From the NCBI GenBank assembly GCA_029783825.1, contig JAREIK010000499.1, positions 499,298 to 563,297 of the forward strand: a stretch of 64,000 nucleotides of DNA, read 5' to 3'. The DNA comes from Sapria himalayana (taxonomy: Eukaryota; Streptophyta; Magnoliopsida; Malpighiales; Rafflesiaceae). Shown one piece after another: positions 1-13,070 of this stretch. The notes beneath the pieces are model-generated. The model saw only the letters and a list, made by a program, of their open reading frames with translations. It was not told where the DNA came from and searched no databases. Within the stretch, counting starts at the first letter, position 1; each line of letters begins with the position of its first letter. Position numbers and translations under genes: made by a program.

Positions 1-238
1 TTTGTATGTCTATCTGTCTATATATTATATATATATATAATATATCTCTCCTCTCTCTCTCTCTTCTATCTACCTATGTGTCTATCTATCTATCAATCTA
101 TCTGTCTATTGATCTATCTATCTATTTATCTATCTATGCTTCAATTTAATAATCTGTCTATCTATCTATCTTTCTATCTATCTATCTATCTATTTATATG
201 TCTTCCTATATGTTTATATATATATAAATATATTTTTC

Positions 239-278
<40 letters not shown>

Positions 279-3200
279 CAAGATATCTATCTATCTATTT
301 ATCTATTTGTCTAACTGTCTTTTCTATATATTTTGTCTATACCTAAATGATTAATGTGTCAATATATATTTGCATAGCTTTCTGTCTATCTATCTGTCTA
401 TCCTATCCCTCTATCTATGTCCTATATATCTGTCTATCTATTTTCAATCATCAATCAATCAATCAATCTACCTATCTATCTATATCTCTCTCTCTGTCAG
501 TCTTCTATTTATCTATTTGTCTATATATTTGTCTATATATTTGTCTATCTATATATATATTTATCTATTTGTCTATCTATCTTTATATCTATCTATTTGT
601 ATATCTAACTATCAATCTATCTATGTTGTATCTATATCTTTTTATATCTATATCTATTTATCTATTTGTCTGTCTGTCTAAATATCTATCTCTCTCTATG
701 CCAATCTATCTATCTAAATATATATCTATCATTTTGTCCATCTTAGTATCAATCTATTAATCAATCTAGATATCTATCTATCTATATATCTATATTTTTG
801 TCTTCCAATTTGTCTATATATCTATCTTTCTTTCTTTCGATCTATCTGTCAATCTATTTGTTTTATCTATATGTATATCTATTTGTATATCTATTTGACT
901 TCCTGATTAACTATCTCCCTGAATGACCGACATACTAACTATTGGTTTGTCTATATGTGTGTCTATTGTCTATATATCTATTTATTAATCTATTTTCCTA
1001 TCTAACTATCTAGCTATTTAACTATCTATCTTTGTATCTATCTGTCTATCTCTTTTACTATCTATATGTCTTTCTTTCTATCTATTTATCTATCTATTTA
1101 TATATTTATATATCTAAATATTTTTTAGTCAATCTATCTATCTATCTACCTATCTATGTATCTATTTGTCTATATGTCTGTCTATCTATCTATCTATCTA
1201 TAAAAGTATATCAATCAATCAATCTATTTATCTATCTATTTGTCTATCTATCTGTCTATGTATATGTTTATCTATTTTTCTATCTATCTATCTATCTTAC
1301 ATTCTATCTATTTGTTTATCTATTTGTTTACCTTTCTATCTATCTATATATCTATTTAAATGTTATTCTATATATATGTATATCATTCTATTTATCCATC
1401 TATCTATATATCTATCTACCTATTGGACTATCACACTATCTATTTGTCTATTTATTTGTCTATCTATCTATACATCTAGCTGTCTTTATATTTGTCTATT
1501 TATATTTCTATCTATTTGTCTATCTATATGTCTTTCTTTGTGACTATCTAACTATATATTAATATGTGCCTATCTATCTATCTGTCTGTCTGTCTGTCAT
1601 TTCTCTATAAACCTGACTATGTATCTCTCTATATATATGTCTATCTAACTAACTATCTATCTATATTCTGTCTATTTTTCTATCTATATGTCTATCTATC
1701 TATTAGTCTATCTATATTTTTATCTATTTTCCTATCAATATGTCTATCTATCTTTTTATTTATTTTCCTATCAATATGTCTATCTATCTATTAGTCTATC
1801 TATCTATATATATTTATCGATTTATCTATCTATCTATTTTTTGATATGTCTATATATTTCTCTATCAAACTATCTATCTATCTTTATATTTGTCTATTAT
1901 TTATGTGTATATATATATATCTATCTATCTTACTATCTGTTTGTCTATCTATCTAACTATCAAACAATCAATATACTATCTATTTGCCTTTCTAAATGTA
2001 AATCTTTCTGTTAATCTATCTATTTATTTATATGTCCTATATCTATCTATATATCTATCAATTTGTCTATCTATCTATCTGTCTATCTATCTATATATCT
2101 ATCTACCTATCTATTTATCTGTCTATCAACCTATCTCTCTATTTGTATATCTATCTATATCTATCTATCTATTTATCTAACTAACTATCCATCTATATAT
2201 TTATCTATATGTGTATCTATCTGTCAATCTATCTATCTATCTTTCTATCTATCAACCTATTTTTAAATACCATTATCAATCTTTTGATCAATCTATCTAT
2301 CAATCTAATTATCAATATGTTTATATATCTGTCTATCAATCTTATAATATAAATATCTATCTATCTATTTATTTGTATATCTATTAGTCTATCTATCAAT
2401 CTATCTATCTACCTATCTTTCTATCCATCTATTTATCTTTCTATCAATCTATCTTTCTATCTTTCTATCTATCCTTCAATCTCTATCTATCTATGTGTTT
2501 ATCGATCTATTTATATATGTGTCTATCTATCTCTCTAAATTTCTATCTTTTATTCTATATAAATATCTATGAATCTATCTGTCTATCTATCTTTTTATCA
2601 ATATGTCTATCAATATAAATTTTAATCACTCTACCAATCTATCTAAAAATATTTTTATATATTTCTCAATCTTTCTATTTATTCATTTGTATATTTATTT
2701 ATCTATCTATCTAGTTGTCAATCTTTTTATTAAAATATCTATCAATCTTTTTATCAGACTCTTTATCGGTATATCTATAAATCTATCTATCAATATGTCT
2801 ATCATTCTATCTATCAATCTACATATCAATTTGTCTACCAATCTATCTATCTGTCAATCAATCAATCTATTTATCTATATATTTATCTATATATTTGTCT
2901 CTCTATCTATCTGTCTGTCGATCTATCTGTCTATCTATCTGTCTATCTATCTGTCTATCTGTTTTTATATCTATATATTTTTATCTGTATGTCTATTTGT
3001 TGTCTATCTATTTGTCTATCTATCTTTCTATATGTTTGTCTATATATTTGTCTATCTATCTATATATTTCTATGTTTATATGTGTGTCAATCTATTTGTC
3101 TATAAGTCTATCTCACTATTTATTTGTTTATTTGCCTGTCTCTCTATGTGTTTATCTATCTATCTATATATCTATATATATGTCTGTCTATCATCTATCT

Positions 3201-4044
3201 ATCTTTCTTTCTTTCTATCTGTCTATTTTTCTATTTGTCTATCTGTCTATCTATCTGTCTGTCTATCTATTTGTCTATCTATCTATCTATTTTTCTGTGA
3301 ATCTTTCTGTCAATTTATCTGTCTATCTATCTATCTATTAATCTATTTATATGTCTATCTATATGTCAATTTATCTGTATATCTATCTATCTATTTATCT
3401 ATATCTCTTTCTAACTAACTATCTGACTATCTTTTTTTCTATATATCTATTTGTCTATTAATTTTCTTCTTGATCTATCTTTATATATTTATATCTATCT
3501 ATTTATATATCTATTTTTCAATCAATTTGTGTATATATTTGTCAATCTATTTGTCTAACTATTAGTCTATCTATCTATTTGTCAATATAACAAACTATCT
3601 ATCTGTTTATCTGTCTATCTATCTATCTATTTATCTTTCTATTTAATTTTTTATCTATCCATATATTTTCCTATCTACTTGTATATCTATCTGTCTATCT
3701 ATCTATCTATCTGTCTATTTATCTTGTTGTCTATCTTTCTTTCAATTTATCTATCATTTTATCTATCTATCTATCTATCTATCTGTCTGTCTGTCTTCTA
3801 TATGTCTATCATCATGTCTATCTATTTATCTATCTATATATCAAATCATCTATCTGTTTGTCTATCTATTTACTTGCCAATCTATCTATCTATTTATCTA
3901 TCAATCAATTAATCAATCTATCTATCTATCTATCTATGTATCAATTTGTCTATCAATCTATAATCAATCTATCTATTAATTTGTCTATCAATATGTGTGC
4001 AAATCTATCTATAAATTTGTATATCAATCTATTTGTCTATCTAT

Positions 4045-4142
<98 letters not shown>

Positions 4143-4565
4143 TTTTGTATTTGTCTAACTATCTATCTATTAATCTGTTTATCTATTTATCTATTTATCT
4201 GTTTATCTATCTATCAATTTATCTATCTATCTTTCTTTCTTTCTATCTTTCAATTCTTACTATCTTTCTTTATATCTATTTGCCCGTCTATCTATCTCTA
4301 TAACTATCTCTCTATTAATTTGTCTATCAATATATCTATCTATCTATCTATCTATATTTCTATCTATCTAACTATATCTTTATCAATTGTCTATCTATCT
4401 AATTATCTATCTCCCTGTCTATCTATCTATCTATCTATTTATCTATTTATTTCTCTATCTATATATCTTTTTATCATGCTATCTATCTAACTTTCTATCA
4501 AATCTATCTATCAATCTATCTATCAATCTATCTATCAATTTATCTATTAATCTATCTATCAATCT
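1..4565 (+). repeat. Tetranucleotide (TATC)n array, block A
   Basis: Almost every base fits a degenerate tetranucleotide tract. TATC dominates, with TGTC, TTTC, AATC, TAAC and TACC variants, which read GATA, GACA, GAAA and GATT on the other strand. The tract runs off the left edge of the window and stops abruptly at 4565, where a CACTA transposon end begins. The open frames on the + strand (the longest is 2603-3418) translate to endless Leu-Ser-Ile-Tyr and are repeat by-products, not genes. Divergence between units is high, so the array is old or not being homogenised. Confidence 0.97.
4047..4140. repeat. (AT)n run inside block A
   Basis: About 94 bp of uninterrupted AT dinucleotide lie within the TATC array. 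Shorter AT runs of 30-45 bp recur in blocks B and C, for example near 26780, 31455, 36225, 54137 and 54449. Each probably arose by local slippage from TATATC variants. Confidence 0.95.
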
Positions 4566-4880
4566 CACTACAAAAAAAATACCATATAGATAGGGAAAAT
4601 TTCTTTAACTATTAGGGCTTATTACATCTCTAAAATAGAATAACGACAGATTATCGATCGAAATAATTACCAAATTAAAAGTGCTAGTCACATAATAATA
4701 ATGAGAAAAAAAGTTTCTAGCAAATCTTTCAACGACAAAAATTTCCATTGCTAATTATATTTTTCCCTTACTAATTTTGATCATAATTAAGAGTAGTAAT
4801 TAATATTTTTCGACTCAATATATACTGAAAATTCCCTAGCTAAATTAGCGAGGTAAAAATCCCTTGCTATTTTCATTCCA
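4566..4880 (+). repeat. CACTA end B: terminal and sub-terminal repeats of element 1
   Basis: After the CACTAC terminus the sequence carries several diverged copies of a short motif of the form agctagggaaaattcc and its complement. These are the sub-terminal repeats that the element-encoded DNA-binding protein recognises in the En/Spm family. Following AT-rich sequence (4890-5060) matches the inner side of the B end of the nested element (about 15870-16080, reverse complement). Confidence 0.75.
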
Positions 4881-5103
4881 AACTTATTTTCATAATTTTA
4901 TTTTTTTTACAAAAAATGTAATTTCATTTTTTAAAATTTTATTTTAAATTTAATAAAAATATATACTATAAACTATTTTATATAATTAACAAAAACCAAA
5001 AATAATTTAGAAATAATTATGATACAAAAGTTAAATGGTTAAAACAAAAACAATACATAGGTATATAATCTTTTAAAACTAAATCATCATATTCATTATT
5101 AGC

Positions 5104-5360
5104 TTGTACATTTGTGCTAAGCACTCTTACGTCGGTACTCTACTAGAACTCGGTGTGCTATCTATCTCATCAAAAATTCTAACTGTGATTCCTTATAGGT
5201 CATCTACTATTGCATTACTTTTTTTATTTCTTTCATCTCATCATTCACTTCTTTCATTTCCTACATTTCTTCCTTCAAAAAAGTAATCTAAAGATTCATA
5301 GAACCCTCAACTATTTGAGAAGCAGCTGTCATACGTTGCTCCACAAGTTCCTGAGATAAA
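5104..5360 (-). pseudogene. Decayed coiled-coil coding fragment, possibly CACTA protein tail
   Basis: On the minus strand one frame reads a charged, heptad-like segment containing QELVEQRMTAASQIVEG and, after one stop, MKEVNDEMKEIKK. At least four stop codons interrupt it. Coiled-coil tails of this kind occur in accessory proteins of plant En/Spm elements, and the position close to a CACTA end fits. Similarity is by eye and weak; it could be unrelated coding debris. Confidence 0.25.
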
Positions 5361-6240
5361 ATAGAAAATAAAAAAACTAAGCTAGATAAAAATAAATTAA
5401 ATATAATAATTTTTATTATACACTTAATTTTAATCATTTATTATAGTAGTATAATAGTGATGGAACCACCAAAGTAGTGGCCACATTCATAACAACTATA
5501 TAGTTTTTACTTGCTTGATTCTACATGGAAAATCACTCTCTTTGATACATATAAAAAAAGAACCCAATGAACACAACCCACATGTTGCAGGCACTACACA
5601 ATGGCTGTATCAAACATACACATGGTGCATGTCTAATACATCAACCACACATCCATGTTCACTACACCATACACACACTGTGCACTTCAAAATAGTTATG
5701 CACTATGGCTGCGTATCCACAGCACCACATCTCATGGCATCACTGCCCACTGGACCATGCACCCATTAACACTAAGCCACATGCCAGCACATGTGCATCA
5801 CACATCATCACTGGCATTGCCGCGTAGTGTACCATGGCACATGTACCATCCAGGTAGTTATGAAATGATGTGGCAGACAATCATTATTTCAAAAGGATCA
5901 AAAGCAATTAATCAAATTATTTCAGCCTTTTTGCATCCCACCATGGTTCAATATTCCATGGTTATATAATGACCATGGAAGTGAGACTAATTAATAAAAA
6001 ATAAATCTTTAGTAAAATACAATTAATGGGAACAAAAATAATTATTAAAAAAAATAAATATTTATTTTATGGACATTCTATAATTTTTTACACATCACAT
6101 TTGCAATAGGATAAAAATAAATCAACATTCTATAATTATTATTCCTTTTAAGATGTGACATTAAAAAAGACGGGGTCATCCTCACCACTAACAGCTACTT
6201 TAAAAAAATATGCTTTTACTATTTAAATGAAAACACAAAT
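5361..6240. other. Internal element-1 sequence, no recognised gene
   Basis: Mostly AT-rich. The part from about 5560 to 5860 is less AT-rich and unusually full of CA/TG words (cacat, catgg, tgcac). Open frames at 5515-5769 and 5655-5969 are short, overlap each other and match no family I recognise. Confidence 0.5.
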
Positions 6241-6566
6241 ATTTGGCTTACCAGGAGGAAATGTAGCATCACTTTGAATGAGAAGAGGGGGCATGGCACA
6301 TATAGAATGGGCATTAGTAATTTGATAATGATATATTAACAGTTAACCACCTATTAATAAAGGGTGAACAAGAACAAATGAGCCACAAAAAAATTTAAAA
6401 ATAACAACGGACATATTAATTCAAATTATGTATCTTACATTCAAAGTAGCAAGCAACATATACAAGCTATATGAGCAATGAGAGAATAGAAAAGCAAGTC
6501 TATATAATGAAACACTAATGGTGAATGAAGTATAAGCAATCAAATTCAAGTAAAATGAGTTCCTTA

Positions 6567-6800
6567 CTACAATAATATTATCATTTTTTGTTTTATTTTT
6601 CTCTCCACTCTCTTCGCTTTATTTTTTTCTCCCCAATGCACGCAAAGCCCTATTGGGTTCCTATAAGTTTTGACATCAAGCTTACATGATGTTAGAGCAT
6701 CAATAAAGGCAATGTAAGAGTTGTGCAAATTTTTCGGGTGGAGCACACATTCTACAAGTATCAATAAGTGTTTTTGCCAGTGATATTGAATCAATTTCAA
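6567..6800 (-). CDS. Hypothetical 77-codon open frame inside element 1
   Basis: The frame begins MKLIQYHWQK and ends in a lysine-rich stretch before the stop. Base composition is slightly less AT-rich than the flanks. No domain, motif or family is recognisable. It lies in the interior of a CACTA element and could be an exon remnant of an element gene. No splice context or ribosome context supports it, so it may be chance. Confidence 0.15.
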   Translation of the reverse strand: MKLIQYHWQKHLLILVECVLHPKNLHNSYIAFIDALTSCKLDVKTYRNPIGLCVHWGEKNKAKRVERKIKQKMIILL

Positions 6801-6829
6801 GAAGGTTTTTGCAACCTCATTTTATTCTT

Positions 6830-7588
6830 TCAGAAAAGAGATTTTTGTTCGCCAAAATAAAAATAATTATTTTTTATGTAGACAATTTTTATTTTTAAAA
6901 ACTACTCACAAATTCAATATTATTTATGTTTTTATGTAATATTCATCATAATTGCTATTATACATTTAACAGTATTCAGAAAACATCATTTCAACATTAA
7001 AAAAACAAAAAAAAATAGTGCAACAATTTTCATCATGAGATACAATATATAAATACATACCAAGATATCATCATAATAGTCATACAAAACAATAGGTATG
7101 AGCTTCCAAAAGATTAAAAGACTTGATAATCACAATCTAAATATATTAGACAAATATATCATAATTGATTTTTTAAGAAATTGGAGAAGCATAAGAAATT
7201 TTTTAAATAGCTTCATGTAACCAAAATAAATATCACTTATATCATTCATACAGTTAATTAACTTTAATTCTCTCAAATATATTCATATGGACACAATTCT
7301 TTGAATTCTCAAATATGAAAATACAATTCCAAAATGGTTATTATAAGATTTTTTCAATTTATTATAATTTCTCACAAATAATATGTATATCAACTAGACA
7401 TGAGAAACACATTTCTCTATGATAATCTTAAGAATAAGATATATATGCAAAAACCATCTTGCTTTACTATTCTAATGAATGCATGTATGATGAGTAGATT
7501 GTATAAATCTTATATATCAATATTAAACTTAGAATATAATTATTTCAATATTTTATAAATGCTATAGTAAAGTATCACTCATGTCAAA
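6830..7588. other. AT-rich interior of element 1, left of the nested insertion
   Basis: Very AT-rich, with no long open frame, no recognisable domain and no tandem structure. It ends at 7588, where the nested CACTA element starts. Confidence 0.6.
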
Positions 7589-8350
7589 CACTACAATAAA
7601 ATATCAATTTAACAAGGAAGATTTAGCTAGGGAAATTTAGCTAGGGATCAATCCCTAGCTAAATTGCGAGGGATTATGTTGGGAATAGCAAGGGATTTTT
7701 GATTTTATATTGAAATAAAAATTTGTGATGGATTAGCGACGTAATTGGTCGATTGAAATTTCCATCACTATTTTTTCGTAAATTTATGTACAATGAAAAG
7801 TGATAAATTTAACGATGGATTTAGTGACAGATTTTCTCTAGCTAATTAGATCCATACAATATTCATTGCTAATATGTTCGTATATTACACTCAAGAAAAG
7901 CCAAAGATTTAGCGATAGATTTAACAACGGATTTAGCGACATATTTTTCCTAGCTAATTAGATCCAGACATAATTCATCACTAATATGTTCATAAATTTC
8001 ACGTAAATAGAAGTAGAAAATTTAGTGATAGATTAAGTGATGAATTTTCTCTAGCTAATTAGATCAAGACAAAATCAATCGCTAACTAATTATTTGAATT
8101 TTATTTACTTTTTTATATTATATTTCAAGCAATTATTCTTTAAATTTTAATTTTCACAAAATATATCCATTTAGTTAAGGTTTTTCCCTAACTATTTAGG
8201 CTAGGGATAATTTTCATCACTAACCTTTAATGATTTAACTTTTTTAATATTTTATTTAATTTTGTATATTAAAGGTACGTATGCCATTGTCTATAGATCA
8301 GTGATCCTTGTAAGACACATTTTCCTCGTATAATTATAAAAATATGTTAT
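7589..8350 (+). repeat. CACTA end A: terminal and sub-terminal repeats, nested element
   Basis: From the terminus to about 8230 the sequence repeats, in degenerate form, gatttagcgacggattt and ctagctaattagatcc, about every 100 bp. It then passes into a conserved stretch at 8284-8350 (gtctatagatcagtgatcc...). The same stretch recurs at 57610-57680 and in reverse complement at 48545-48610 and about 22920-22990, which ties all copies to one family. Confidence 0.85.
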
Positions 8351-8406
8351 TATAAATAAATAATTTAAAAAATTATATAAATATAAAAAAAATTAATATT
8401 AATAAA

Positions 8407-8483
8407 TACTACAATAACTATTAATAAAGACTGCAATAACTATTAATAAAGACTACAATAACTATTAATAAAGGCTACAATAC
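8407..8483 (+). repeat. 22-bp tandem repeat, about 3.5 copies
   Basis: The unit gactacaataactattaata plus aa is repeated with single-base changes. It lies just inside the sub-terminal region of the nested CACTA element. Confidence 0.9.
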
Positions 8484-9002
8484 CATTAAATAATTAATTT
8501 TATATTTATTAAAATTTTTAAAGATATTTTAAAAAATAAATAAACATACATTAAAATTTCTACTAATAAAAAGATTAAATTATTCATTGTATGATAAAAT
8601 ATAATATATTAAATGCTGCATCGAAAAATACTCAACCCAACATTTTTGAGTTCCCATTCATAAAGAAAACATCCTCTCTCCCTTAATAGAAATATAATAT
8701 TAAAAAAACTAACTTAATTCTTAATGCTATTAAGTACTATTAAGAATTAAGATGAAAAAAAGTTCTATTATGCATAAAGTAAAAAAAAACAAAATGCCCC
8801 CTTGAAGTTATATATATATATATATTGTATATTAAATGTATTGATAATTTAAATTCAAAACATTAATGGAATTTTAAAACCTAATAAAACTTAATAAACT
8901 TAATAGTTAGAGATTGTAACTAGTCTTTAACTTAATAAACTCTAAGTCTCTCTTTTGGCTTTTCTCTCTCTCTCGACTCTAGTGTGGAGGGATCCTTGCT
9001 GC
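8484..9002. other. AT-rich interior of nested CACTA, no gene seen
   Basis: Contains homopolymer A/T runs and a short AT microsatellite (8812-8825). No coding potential is visible. Confidence 0.6.
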
Positions 9003-9502
9003 TGTATAACTAGAGGTGTCAAACTGGCCGGCCCGGCACGGCACGGCCCGTTTTTCACCAGCACGATCGTGCTACCGTGCCGTGCCGGGCACGGCACTGT
9101 TTAAATAAACCGGGCCCGGCAAGGCCCGCAAGCACGACGGGCCGTGCCGTGCCTCGCCTGGCCCGCTCGGGCAAACCTCTCCGAGCGGTTCGGGAAACGG
9201 GGGACCGCGGGTCGGGTCGAATTAGACCCGACCCGCGGTCTTTTTTTGCGGGAGGGGAGGCATGCGGTCGGTTTCACGGGGCTCATGGCACGGGATAAAC
9301 CCGTGCATGTTTGCCGTGCTGCGGGCCGAACCGTGCCGGGCCAGGCACGGCACGGCACGGCACGGTTTGTGCCAAAGCCAGGCACGGCACGGGCCCGGGC
9401 ACGGATTTTTTCCGTGCCGGGCCGGCCCAGGCACGGTTGAACCGTGCCGTGCCTCGTGCCGGGCCGGGCCGGCCCGGCACAGTTGACACCTCTATGTATA
9501 AC
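9003..9502. repeat. 8-bp target-site duplication TGTATAAC around hAT-like element
   Basis: TGTATAAC occurs at 9003-9010 immediately before, and again at 9495-9502 immediately after, the foldback element. Both copies are perfect. Eight base pairs is the duplication length made by hAT transposases. Confidence 0.93.
9011..9494. mobile_element. GC-rich hAT-type non-autonomous foldback element (484 bp)
   Basis: The ends are a perfect 12-bp inverted repeat, TAGAGGTGTCAA / TTGACACCTCTA, flanked by a perfect 8-bp duplication. The inside is strikingly GC-rich against an AT-rich background and is built of CGGCACGG / GGCCCGG words in both orientations, so most of the element can fold on itself. At the centre is a perfect 16-bp stem (9203-9218 with 9225-9240) around a 6-nt loop. 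The many overlapping open frames on both strands (9077-9517) arise from this palindromic GC-rich sequence and are not genes. It must rely on a transposase supplied elsewhere. The perfect duplication implies a fairly recent insertion. Confidence 0.93.
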
Positions 9503-11150
9503 CATAAAACCCATTAAACTTTAACGATTCATCTTCCATGGCAAAAAGCAGCCTCATGGAAGAGATTCGATAAAGTCATCAGGTTGGCCATTCTTCCATA
9601 TTTTTTTATTCGTAATCCAAAAATTAGCTCTGTGAAAAAAATTCACTACTGTGTTTGATGTCATTGAGTAAATTCGTGAATCGAGATCAATCCATGAGTA
9701 CATTATGTAGTCTACTGGTACTTCATTAGTAATGTAGGCATGTTGCTTGTTTTATCTCCAATTTAGAAACATGGCGAAATCATTATTAATCTAAAACCTA
9801 ATTCTCACAAAAGAGGTCCATCACTAATAATTCTTCCTTTAGATATTCTTGTGGAGTTCTGGCAATCTTGAAATTGCATGGAATATTTTTGCGGAACATT
9901 AATTCATATTTTTTAAATATTTTCCCACCACTCTATATACAATTCTCATTTGCAATATGTGGCTGGATTGATATGAAAACCATAATTTACGTTGGAGAAA
10001 AAGATTGCAAGACTATGATTATGATAATGTTGTGCCAATTTTGATGTGTAATTGTGTTGAATTTTGACATGTTCTAATGATTGACACAAAGTTTCTTTCC
10101 ATGGTCTTTGGTTACACTATTATATGTTTTTTATTATTATGATGTGATGTTTGTGCTCATGAATATCTATCAAATTTCTATTTCTGCATTTTTATTTCTT
10201 GTTTGAGTTTAGGGGTTTTCAATTCAAATAATAACCACCACATACTGGTAGTTTTGGTCCCCCATTTATACTCCAACATCCTAGTGTAGTCATAAGACTA
10301 CTTACATGTATTCCCTAATTTCTTTATGTTACAAAATAATTTATCAGTGTTCTATATTATTGTTATTATTTTTAGAGTTTTGAGAATATTAATAATACAG
10401 TTAGAAGTATTCTTTAATAGTGTTAATGAATATTATTGGTAAATTAACTTATAAAAGATTTTATATTTCTTATTATATTTTTAATCTCGGTCGTATGTTA
10501 AAATTTTGAATAATAAAATTTCACGTATTTTAACATATGACAAGGATCCAACAATATCACTGCAATTAATACCACATTCATCTTGTCATTGTGACAATAT
10601 TTTTAAAATGTAATGCTCATTATTATGGGCATAATTCATAAAAAAATATTTTTGCTTTGTTATCATTATAAAAGAATGATTTGAAGCAATTCACTTCATG
10701 AAAATAAGTGTTAAGAGTAATATATTTGATATTTTCACCCCTAAATATGTAATGTGGTGGTATAAAACTTTTATAAGAAATCATACAAACTTCTCATCAT
10801 TTGTCAATATTCTTTAATTATCTATCCTTTTTGTTCAATCATAAAATTTATTTATTTTCGTTCTTTCATACGTTCAAATGTTTTTTTATGAGCTATAATT
10901 AAACTTATCAATAAATATGTTGAGATTTATCTTGTTAGTATATCCATACACAAAGATTTGTTAGACACAATTCTTTCTTCTCCAATATGTTTTTTGAAAA
11001 ATTATAAATGAGAATAAGAATTTTTCACATATTTCATATATTAATAAAAATGAATAAATGAATCTGTAATCTCATTTATTTTATCTTTTACTATAATAAT
11101 CAGGACATAAGAGAGATATTGCACATGAAAAAAGTTTTCATCTAATAATA
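9503..11150. other. AT-rich interior of nested CACTA, no gene seen
   Basis: No open frame above about 60 codons and no recognisable domain. The part 9520-9770 is slightly less AT-rich and could include untranslated or intron sequence of the element, but nothing identifies it. Confidence 0.5.
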
Positions 11151-11159
11151 ATTCAGTTT

Positions 11160-11500
11160 TTTATGCTTAAACAACATACAACATTATGTTTAATTATATG
11201 TGTCTAACTATATATAAATATTTGTATAACTATAACTCTCTATATAATTAAATATAGCTATATTTGTAACTATGTAAACATATATGTATACATATATGTA
11301 AACCAATATATTTGTTTATAACTTTGTATATATTTATGTATAACTATTTGTATGAATATATCTATATATAACTATATATTTAACTATATAAAAATATTTA
11401 TAACTATATATAATATATGTATAATAACATATAACTATAAATAATTGTATTTTACAATATGTATAACTATAAAAACCTATCCATAACTATATTTAGATCA
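11160..11500. repeat. AT-rich TATAACTA-type low-complexity tract
   Basis: Built of diverged words such as aactatatataa and tgtataacta. A tract of the same character, on the other strand, occupies 43480-44345 in element 2, which has the opposite orientation. This suggests it is an original component of the family. Confidence 0.7.
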
Positions 11501-11824
11501 AGTAGTAAGCCAAAAATGTACATCATGATATATCTTATCAAATAAAATATATATAATTTATTTTCTCTGCGAAAGAGTTGTCATACTTTTTGAGTATTTG
11601 ATCTTAATACTAAAAAAAATCTCAGATATTTCAAATAATGTCTGAAACTTGGTTTGTAGATTTTAGTTTAGATATATCAAACTGATTATCTCATGTAATT
11701 AGATTATTATTATTATATACAATTAGTTTCACATACTAATATCTTGATCATCTTAAAAAAATAGAAAAATTTGACATATTTCTATGAAAAAATATAGTAA
11801 ATATTGAGTAAAATGATTAAATCA
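11501..11824. other. AT-rich sequence downstream of copia relic
   Basis: No open frame. A minus-strand reading near 11741-11755 gives Asp-Asp in a position that could be the decayed YVDD region of the adjacent copia reverse transcriptase, but this is too weak to call. Confidence 0.3.
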
Positions 11825-11986
11825 TTTCTTGGGAGACTGCTTGAAGCTATAAATTGCCTTTCATATTCCTTAAATCATATGTGTTCTCTACTTTCAGGAA
11901 CAATAAATCCTAACTACTACTACATAAGCATTTTTTTTATATAAATTATTATAAACGAATGTATTCTTTATATCTAAGTAATACAT
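11825..11986 (-). pseudogene. Ty1/copia reverse transcriptase relic
   Basis: Minus-strand frames read MYYLDIKNTF, matching the LDVKNAFL motif of copia reverse transcriptase, and then KAIYSFKQSPK, matching the conserved KAIYGLKQSPR motif, at about the right spacing. A frame change and stop codons separate them. It is an old, non-functional fragment; flanking LTRs are not recognisable. It interrupts the nested CACTA element or was captured by it. Confidence 0.65.
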
Positions 11987-11989
11987 ATT

Positions 11990-13000
11990 TTATATATGTG
12001 ATGATAAATAGAAAGTAATAACCTATTAGTGGTCATGTTAATCTTATGAAATAATGTGTTCCAAAAATCAATATTATAAGGCTATGTAAAATCATTCATT
12101 ACCAACATAGTCTTGTCGATTAATCTTTTCCCTCTGTCCCTCTTTATTATATGCATTTGTCTATAATGTAATTGGAATGTCTAACTCATTATTCTAAACT
12201 GGATCAATTGATATGATAGAAAACTCATTTAAAATAGATTTTGAATGTATCCATTTAGTATATACATCTTTGGATTGAGATCATCAAGTCTTTTAATGCT
12301 CATTTCTATCTCTCTTTATTGGTGAGATTTAAAAGTCGTGTCTAGTAGATCATGATTACTTTAGAAGTTCTTATTTGGTATGTATATATTAGAGGTCATT
12401 GTCTTGATGTGATGACAAGTATCTTTGTCAAAGGATGATATGTCTTGTATTTGAGATGTATTAGACAGAGCTTTTATTGATTTTTGAAAGAATATTTTTG
12501 AGATATCAATATATCATAAATCTTGCACTAAGCAAGGGTCTTGTATTCTGGATACAACCTCCAATGATATTATTGAATAATACTTTTCTTGTCGTTCTTA
12601 TTTTTAGGAGTGAACATAATGTTAAGTATTCATCATTTAAGCATTTTTTTTTTAATTTTGAGGATACTGAGAAAATTTATCAAACATCTAGTATTAATAT
12701 TCTTTTACAAATTATAATTGGTCAGAGAAAAACAAATATCCAATTGTAATATTTTAATAATTTTGTACTCCTAAATATTTTAAGAGTATGATAATGATGT
12801 GCTTTCATTAATATCCTCTCTCTAGGAAAGTTCATGTAGGTCCATCTTTTCTCTTGATTTAGGGTGATATCCAAAATCAAGGCCTCACTAATAAATTATA
12901 ATTTTATAGGCTATGTCTTCCATCTAGTCATGAGTATGGTTTTTTATTGATGATGCAATTTCAAACATTCATATGTTAAAATTTAATCATTTATTTTAGC
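11990..13000. other. Degenerate sequence upstream of the copia relic
   Basis: Minus-strand translation is broken by many stops. It may be the decayed integrase-to-reverse-transcriptase linker of the same copia element, but no motif confirms this. The + strand open frame 12477-12749 (90 codons) has no recognisable domain and is probably chance. Confidence 0.3.
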
Positions 13001-13005
13001 TTGTT

Positions 13006-13023
13006 CATATATATATATATGTA

Positions 13024-13068
<45 letters not shown>
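13006..13068 (+). repeat. (AT)n-(GTAT)n-(GT)n compound microsatellite
   Basis: AT dinucleotides pass into GTAT and then about 20 GT units. A shorter GTAT/GT remnant lies at 13300-13350, at the same position in the next copy of the local duplication. Confidence 0.95.

Positions 13069-13070
<2 letters not shown>

Noticed and set aside
9077..9517. Overlapping Arg/Ala/Gly/Pro-rich open frames on both strands
   Set aside because: They come from the GC-rich palindromic inside of the hAT-like element; stop codons are rare there simply because A+T is low.
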